Source: Verrucomicrobiota bacterium
GTDB lineage: Bacteria; Verrucomicrobiota; Verrucomicrobiia; Opitutales; Opitutaceae
Direction: 5' to 3'
DNA: 64,000 nt
Assembly: GCA_018239845.1 (NCBI GenBank)
Contig: JAFEGO010000054.1
Location: 62,001 to 126,000, forward strand
Below, in pieces: positions 48,044-57,000 of the stretch (positions are counted from its first letter, which is position 1; each line of letters begins with the position of its first letter). Below the pieces are notes generated by a model. It searched no databases and was not told the origin of the DNA. It saw only the letters and a program-made list of their open reading frames with translations. Both the position numbers and the translations under genes were made by a program.

Positions 48044-51000
48044 GGCTCTCCCCTCCTTCCCCGCCGCCGTAGCCGATCACCTCGACGGTGATGAGCGAGG
48101 GCAGCTCATCGACGCGCGCCGGGGCGCGGTTCTGCCGGCTGTTTTCCGCCGCGGCGCCCGTGGCCGCCGCACCCGCGGAGCTGGCGGCGCCGGCCAACGC
48201 GCCGCCGAGGGCGCCGGAGGAGGCCGCCGCCGGCACGCCCACGGCGGAGCCGGACGACTGCACGTTGCCGGCGTTGAGCACCTGGACGGCGGCGATGTTG
48301 ATGTTGCCCGAGACGCGGATGCCGGCGTCGCCCGCGTCGATGGTGCCGACCGGGGCGATCAGGTCCACGTCGCCGGGCGCGACGCCGACGACCGTCGCCA
48401 ACACACCGATACCGCCGCCGGTGGCGAGGCCGGCGAGGTCGGTCTGCACATCGGCGCTCTGCGGATCGATGAGCACGCGGGTCGGCGGCGCGGACTGCAC
48501 GGTTTTCGAGGAGGCACCGGCGGCGATGTTGCCCTCCGACGACCAGATGACCTCGTCGCCGCCGCGCAGCGTAAAGATGCGCGAGGTACCGACGTTCACA
48601 TTGTCCCGGGTGTAGATGTTGATGGAGCCGCCGTGCTCGGTCAGCACGCCCTGGTCGGCGGCCTGGTTGCCGCTGATGTCGAAGCCCACCGTGAGCTCGC
48701 CGCCCGGGGCGAAGAGCCGGATGTCGCCGCCGTTCGCGGTCTTGATCTCGCGCGAGGTCAGGGAAATGTCGCCGGCCCAGGCCTTGCCGGGGAAGAGCGC
48801 GTTGATCGCGGCGAAACCCGCATCGTAATTCCGGTAGCCGGGGCTGGCGGGCAGGTTGTGGTCGCGCCCCGCATCGCGCAGCACGAGGTAGAAGATCGCG
48901 AGCGCGAGCTGGTCCTGCGCCTCGGCGCTGCGCGAGCGGAAACGGGTCCAGATATCAGCGCGGCTGGAGCCGGGCAGGCCGAGCAGGTCGCCGAGCTGCG
49001 GCAGATAGCGGTCGGCCGTGCTGCCCGCCGTCGCCGGATCGAGGAAGCGGCTGATGAACGCCGCGAAGTCCAGCTGCCCCGCGCCGAGCCCGGGCGAAGC
49101 GCCCAGGCCGGCGCCCACGATGACGTCGGCCCCGGTGAACGGCAGGAAGGGGTTGCGCGCATTGCCGATGCTCGTGACGCCGAGCGCCGTGCCGTCGCTG
49201 TTGTTGGGCCCGACGCCGAGGTCGAAATTGCGGCCCGCGAGCAGCTCCAGCGTGCCGGGGCCGCCGATCTGGATGTCGCCCGCCGTCGGGCTGCCCGAGG
49301 CGGGGCGGGCGTCGCCGACCGTCCAGGCGTTGAGGGCGTTGCCGGGGGAGACGGCGCCGACGCGCAGCGCGGAGTTGGGCGCGTAGGCGATGAGGTCGCG
49401 GCCCGCGGCGACGAGACTGAGGTCGTCCGCGGCATTGTTCTGCAGGTAGAGCGCGATGTCGGTGATGTCGCGGCCGGCGATGGCGCGCAGCGGCTTCGGC
49501 GAATAGAAGGTGAGTCCGGAGATGTCGCCCTCCGCCGCATAGAGGCGGACGGGCTCGCGGTCGCCGGCGTGCAACACGGCGGCATCGTGCAGCGCCTGCT
49601 TCGTCTGGATTACCGCATAGTCACCCCGCGTCGAGCCGGACTCAGCGAAGAGGCGGTTGAAACCATCCATCAGATCCACCGGCGTGAGATTCCAGCCCGT
49701 GCCGCTGCGGTCGGATGCCGGGGCCGAGAGCGAGAGCGGCGCGGCGGGCGACGGCAGGCGCGAGGGGTTGGCATCGGAAAGATTGATACTGGCCGACGAC
49801 CAAAGCAGGGGATTGTCGGTGGAGACCGCGAGGGTGTGATTGATGAGACCGTTGGGTTGGACGCCGTTGATCGCCCCCGCAGCGAGGAGGTCCACCGTGC
49901 CGTCGGGCGACGGCGCGAGGGTGAGCCGGCCGACGAGGTTGATGTCGCCGGAGAAGACCGTGACCCGGAGCGAGGCGGGCATGAGCGCCGCGGCGGTCGC
50001 AAACGGCGTGAGGTCAGTCTCCGCGAGGCGCAGCCACGGCTGCGACTGGGCGAACGAACCGGGATTGAAGTAGAACAGGTCCGTCGCGCGGTACCATTCG
50101 TACAGCGATCCCGCGCCGCCGTCGGCGCTGTCCTTCAGCGTGACATCACCGGCCAGCGAGGTGACCTCCACTCCGTCCCCGGTGCCGTAGGTCGTGAAGT
50201 AGGTCTTATCGAGGAAACTGTTGTTGATGCCCTGCGGCAGGAGGAACGGATTGGCGACCGGCCCGAGGAGGACATCGCCGCCGGCACTGACGGTGAAGCC
50301 GCCCTTGCCCAGGAACAGCGTGGTGGGCAGCCAGGTCGTGGCGTCGGGCTGCAGGCCGCGGATGCGGAGGTTGATGAGGTCGTTGTTCGAGAGCGTCGCG
50401 CGGGTGGCGTTGGTGGTGATCGAGCCGCCGGCGGTCAGCACTCCCTGGCCGCGCTCGACATAATAGGCCCCGCCGTCGATCGAGCCGCCGGCGCGCAGCG
50501 TGAGGTCGCCGCCGCCGGTCTCGACGAGACGCGAGGCATCGGGCACGCCCTGCGGCATGCGCGCGGCGGTCGGCACCACGGCATCGACGTTGCGGATATC
50601 GCGGCCCGCGGAGAGGAGGACGTTGCCGCCGCCGAGCGCACCGACGCCCTCGTAGAAGTTGCTGAAATCCACCCACCACGCGGTGGACGCGATCTCGCCG
50701 CCGGGGCGCGTCGCGGCGAACTTGCCGGTGGCGGGATCGACAAACCCGCGACGGTAGAGCCAGTTGGTCGGCAGCTCGCGGCTGGAATCGGCGACGAGGC
50801 CGGACTCGGTCGCCAGGTAGTGCGCGATGTCCTGCTGTGCGGTGATGGAGACGTTGCCGCCGCCGAGGGAGAACTGCGCCGCGTAAACGGGAGCCTGCAC
50901 GGGGCCGAGCGCGCCGGCCTGGTAGGTCAGGTTGGGCGTGGCGAAGTTCGCCATCGCGGCCGCCGCCGTACCCGCGGTGTAAACGCTGGCGAGCGGGTTG

Positions 51001-54000
51001 AGCAGCTGCACATCGCGCGCGGCGGCGATCGAGATGTCGCCGGTACCGGTGCGGATGACCTGGAAATAATTCGGGACGATCGTGCTGCGCAGGAGGCTGT
51101 CACTGGCCGTCTCGGGCAGCGGCGCCGCGCCCCGGCCGATGAGCACGGAGCCTGGGCCCGCGGCCACGCGGTCGAAATCCGCCGCGCCGAAATCCGCGCC
51201 GGCCACGAGCCGGTACGTCCACGACTGCGTGCCCGCGCCGAGCAGCGTCGCGGTGTACGTCGCGCCGATGAAACCGTCGCTCAGGCTCGCGGGAGAATTG
51301 AACACGAGATCGCCCGCGGCGCGGAGCGTGAGGAATCCCGGCGCGCCGCTGCCCGTGACGGCGGAGCTGACGCCCGGGCCGAAGCGCCACGCGGAAAGGT
51401 CCCAGTTGTCCGACAGCGTGAGGTCGCCGGTGCGGTTGATGATTTCAACACCCGGTGTGACGCGGGCCAGCGAACCCGTCGCGCCAGCCGCCCCGCCCTG
51501 CCCCGCAAAAATACGGTTCAAAATATCAGCCGAGTGCCCCGGCTGCAGCACGTTCGCACTCGTGAGGCCGCCCCCGAAGGCCGCGGCGCTGTCGCGCGCC
51601 TGGTTGCGCACGGCAGCTGTGATCGCGCCGTCCGTGCCGGTGAGATCGGTGACTTGGAAGCCCTCGACCGTGATGGCCGAGGCCTGACGGATCGTGGCGC
51701 CGACCGCGGCGACCTGCACATAGGTGTTGTCGGCGGTGCGCGGGGCGCGGAGGTGCAGCGTGCCGGTGTACTCGCCCAGCGCGGCGCTGCCGGCGAAGGT
51801 CACGTCGCCCTCGCCCGCGAGCGTCACCTTGGCGCCGCCGGAGACGAGCGTCGGGGTGTTGGCCGCGAGCGCGACGGTGGTGCCATCGACCAGCGTGAGC
51901 GTGCCCGCGCTCGTGGCGGTGACGAGATCGTTGCCCTTCGTGGCGGAGGGGAAGGCGACCGCGGCATTGGCCGTCGCATGCACGGTGGAGGACGGGATGT
52001 TGCTAGCGACGGAGAGGTCGATGACGGAGCCGTTCTGCAGATTGAGGACAGCGGTGCTGTCGCCGGCCACGCCCTGGAGCGTCGCACCGGCCTCGAGGTC
52101 AACCGCGCCGCCCTTGCCCGCGCTGTCGAAGTCCTGTGCCGAGGCGTTGAGCTGGGCACCGGAGGCCAGCGTCACGCCACCGTGCGCCGCGATGCGGATC
52201 GAGCCGCCGGTGGCGCCCGAGGCATTGATGGTGCCGCCAATGGTTACGGAGCCTTGGTCGGCCGAGAGGTCGAAGGTGTGCGCGGTGGCGGTGCCGTTGA
52301 AGGTCAGGTCACCGGTGCGCACCCGCAGCTCGCGCGAGAGGTTGAAGCCGCCGGCATCGAGGAGCCGGTTCAAGCTGTCGAGGTTGCCATCGGGCACGCG
52401 GCCCGCGTCGAAGGAGAACGATCCGCCCAAGCCGGCCGCCGGGCCGAAGCCCAGCAGCGCGCCCGCCAGCACCGCGGAGCCCTGCGGCGCGGAGACCGTT
52501 ACCCTGCCCGCGTTACCGCCGCCCGCCGCGGCCGTGGCGTCGAGCGTGCCGCGCGAGGTGAGATTGATCGCGCCGAGCGTGGCGAACAGGTTGATCGCAC
52601 CGGCATCGGTGTAGCGCGTGGCGTCGAAAAAGGTCTGCGCCGTGCCGTTCACCGCGATGCGCGCGGCGGTGGAGCCGCCCACCGTCAGGTCGCCCGTGCG
52701 GGCCGTGAGGTCCACCGTGCCGCTGGGCAGCACGACCGCGGTGTCCACCGCCACGCTCGCGCCGGAAAACGCGAGGTGCGCTGCGGCACCGCCCGTCACG
52801 GTGGCGGCGGAGGCGGACGAGGCCAGGCTGAGCGCGCCGCCGGCGGTAACCGTGTGGTCGGCGGCGGCGGCCGCGGTGATCAACGGCGCCGCGACCGTGA
52901 GGTCGCCCTGCGCCGTCGTCGTCCCCTCGCCTCGCGCCAGCAGACCCTGCGTCGCGGTGACCTTCACCGTGGCAAACTGGTCGAACGCAAGCGCACCGTC
53001 GCCCAGGGTCACGGTGCCGGCATTGAAGGCCAGCGTGCCGGTCGGCGCCACCTGCGGACCGGGCCCGGCGCCGCCCGCGCGGTTGTCGAGGGTGACGGCC
53101 TGCGCGGCAAAGGCGGCGGTGCCGCCGCCGTTGTTGAAGCCGCGGATCTCCGCGGTGTGCAGCGCGAGGGCCGCGAGCCCGCCGCCACCCACCGTACCGG
53201 TGCCATAGAGATCGATCGAGGAGTAGCTCGAGAGCGAGACGGACTGCGCGGAACTGAGGCCGGCCAGCCCGGCGCCCGACAACACAAGGCCGCTCGCATC
53301 CGGCAGCAGGCCGGCCCCGTCGAGGGCGAAGGTGATCCGGCCGCTGCCCAACGCCAGGGAACCGGCGTCAATCTTCGCCGCGGGATCGAAGGAGGCCAGC
53401 GCGGTGGAATCGAGCACCACGCTGCCGCCCTTCAGCTGCACGCCGGCGCCGACCGTCAGCGCGGGCGACTCCGTGCCGTCCACACCCGCTCGCACCACGT
53501 CCGCGGTGCCGCCGGCGCTCACGCGGACCACCGCGCCGTTGCCGCTGCCCGCCTGCGCCGCGTCGCCGATCGTGACTTCCTGGGCCGCGCCGCCGGCCGC
53601 CGTCGCGGTGATGACGGAGCCGGGAGCGAGCGTGAGCCGGTCGTTGGCGGCGAGGATGATATCGGAGCCCGTGAGCGGCGAACCGGCGTTGTTGACCGTC
53701 ACCTTGCCGGCCGTGACTTCCACTGAAGTGCCTTCGGCCGTGGTCCCACGGCGGCCGCCGATGAGCAGGCTCTCCGCGGAAAAGGCGCTGAGCTGCGTCG
53801 CATCGAGGAAGAGCGTGTCGGCCGGGCTCGATCCGCCGTGCGCGCCGACCACGATGTCAACGGCGCTCGCGAGATCGACGAGGCCGCCGCGGCCGCCCGC
53901 GGGTGCGCCCGAGCGGACGGAGCCGTTGAAATTCATCGCCGCATTGGCCGCGATCACCAGCTGCCCGGCGTCCACCGGGAGACGCTGACCCGACGCCGCC

Positions 54001-57000
54001 GGGGCGTGGCTGCCCAGGAAATCCGTGCCGGTGGAGAGATCGTACTGCGCGCGCTGATTCACGACCGACTGCGGCGCGACCTCGAAGGTGGCGAAGAGCG
54101 GGTGGCCGGTGCGCGCGACGTTGAGGTCGTTGAACCGGTAACCGGAGACGAGCGTCGAGCCATCGGGCTGCGCGGCGGCGGTGCCGGTGGGCGCGACGGA
54201 CTTGGGCGTGACGAGGAGCGCACCGGGCAGCAGGGCATAGCGCGCGGGGAGCACGGTGTAGGTGCCCGCCGGGAGGCCGCTGCCCGCGTCGAGATAGATG
54301 CGGTCGCCGACCGCGATGCCGGGCGCCACGTAGCCGGCGTCGCCGGCGAAGGTGCCGGCGGAATTGTAGGGCGCGTACGGCGCGTAGTCGGCCTGATAGC
54401 CGGGGATCACAGCGAAACCGGCCGCAGAGCCGAGGATGTCCTTCGTGCCGCCGACGCCGGAAACCCAGCGGTAGGCCAGCAGATCGCCGCCGCCCGCCAC
54501 GTCCACCGTCGCACCGCTCGCCACATAGACTTGGTCAGCGGAAAGGCTGATCGATTTCTCCGGGATGCCACCGGCCGTGATGTCGGTGCCGGTGGGATCG
54601 ATCCAGGCCGTGCCGTTCAGATTAAGGCCATAGGGAATCGTCAGCTCCTTGCCGGTGACCGGATCCTTCGCCGAAACGGACACGGTGCCGCCGGAGTCGA
54701 GCGTGAGCACGTCGGTCGCCGCCACCGCCTGACCGGTGATGAGGTCCACGGGCGCAGCACCTGTGCCGGCCCAGCCGAGGTTGATCGTGCCGAGCGGTGC
54801 GCGCAGGACGCCGCCTTGGTGAATCAGCGAAGCAAATACATTGAGCTCGCCGCCCGCCGAGAGCGGCAGCGGCCGTGCGTCCGCCGCGCCAAATTTCACC
54901 GAGCCCGGCTGCATCGTACCGGTGACCGGCGAGAGGTAGTCGGAGGCAGAGATCGTGAAGCTCACGGCCGTCGGCGGATAAATCTGCCCGGCGCGCAGGT
55001 AGAGATCGCCCGCGATGTCGAAGGTGCCGTCACCCCGGATGTCGCCATGGTCGGCGATGAGGTCGGCGGCGCCGATGTTTTGCAGGGAGAGCGTGCCGAC
55101 GTCGATGAGCGAGGCGTTCACCACGAGGCGGCCGGTGCCGTAACTGGGGCCGAACTTGTACGGGTCGCCGCCCGCGAGGAAGGGGGCCGCCGGCGGGAGA
55201 TCGGGCGACTGCGGCGCGAGGAACACCTGACCGAGCGCGACGTACGGGGCGTTGAGCGCGACGGTCGCATCCGCGTACAGCACACCGGAGGTGGCGACCG
55301 TGAGGCTCTTGGCCGCGGTCAGCACGACCGGCCCGTCAAACTGGACCGTGCCCTTCAACGCCAGGCTGGCGAAGCCGCCCGCCGCAAAGCGGTCGGCGGA
55401 AAAATAACCATGACCGGCGAGCGGCGCGCCATCGGCGCCGACCGGCGTCCGGCCGATCGCAGGTGCGGTCGCGCCGAGCGTATCGCCGGCCTGCCGCACC
55501 TCGAGGTTGACATCGAGCGGCGTCACCACGGGGCCGGCGCCCGCCACCCCGTAGATCCCCGAGGAAACAGTGAGCGAGCCGCCGTCCGCGGCAGGGCCGC
55601 CCGCCGCGCCGCGCAACGCACCGTCGAAGACCAGCTGCTGCGTACCAGCGAGCGTGATGGCGCCACCCGCGCTGTCCTCGCGGGTGGGCACGACGGACAG
55701 GCCGTTCAGGGAGCCCGCGCCGCCGTCCGTAGCGGAGCTGAAAGCCGCGGGACGGTCGAGGACTCCGGTCGTGCCGGAGACATCGATCACCGCGCCGGCC
55801 TGGGCCGCGATGTTGCCGGAGACATTGACCGTGCCGCCGGGCAGCACCGCGCCGGTGCGGTAGCCGCGCGCATCGGGCGTGAGCAGGGTCGTGCCCGCGG
55901 TGGAAAGCGACGCCGAGGAGCCGAGGAGCACCGTGGTGAGCGGCACGATCGTCTGGGGAAACACCTTGTTGGAATCCCGGCCGCCGGTGACCGTGATGGT
56001 ACCGCCGGGGGCGCTGACCGTGCCGTTGAGCGAGATCGTATCACCGGTGAAGGTGATCGCCGACTTCGGGTCGGACAGGATCGCCGCGCCCGCATCCATC
56101 ACGAGGTCGCCGCGCACCTTCTGCGGGTTGCTGGTGTTCAGCGGATCGACGACACCCTGCGCCGCGAAGGTGAGACTGACAGCGGGTCGCACGCCCGCGG
56201 CCTGCGTGACGGGCACGAGCGTCACGCCGGCGGGATCGAGATTGGCGACCACGCCCTGTACGACGGGGGCGATCCGCGTGCCGGACGCGATCTCCAGCGC
56301 GGGGAGAAACTGCCCGGCGTCGCCGGCCGGCAGGCCGAGGCCCGTGAGGTTGAACGTGGCAAAGCCGCCCGTGCTGAAGAAATCCGCGCCGAGCGCGAGC
56401 TCGCGCGGATCGCCGGCCGCGCCGCCGATCCGGATCGCCGGGGCCAGCAGGCTGAGCGTGCCGCCGCGCGCGCCCGAGAAGCCGGCGACGCGCGCCTGGA
56501 AATCGAGCCCGCCGCCGATGACCGCGGTGAGCTCCGGGTCCTGGCCCGCGGCCACCGTAATGGAACCGCCATTACCGTAGGAAACCTTGCCCGCGGCCGT
56601 GACCGCCGCGCCGCCCGAAACGTCGAGCGCGCTGCCCGCCGCAAGTTGGACCCGCCGGCCCTTGAGGGTGACACTGCCGCCATCCCGGGCGATGGGCGAA
56701 GCCACGCCGCCAGCTGCGCCGCGGTCGTCGGTGATAAGGCCCGCCGTGGAGAGCGCGGCGCCGGCCCCGACAACGAGCCGGCCGCGCGTGTCGTCGCCCG
56801 GGGGCGTGGCCGCACCCGCCGGGGTGTAAGTAAGCGCATTGGCCGCCGCCAGCGAGCCATCCGTCGCGGTGAAGCTCAGCGTGCCGCCGGGCGCAGTGAC
56901 CTTGCCCTCGATGTCGATATTGGCCGCAGTGACGCTGAGGCCGCCGCCGGCCGGCGTGGCGAAATCCGTGCCCGCGGGGATGACCACGGAGCCGTCGTGA

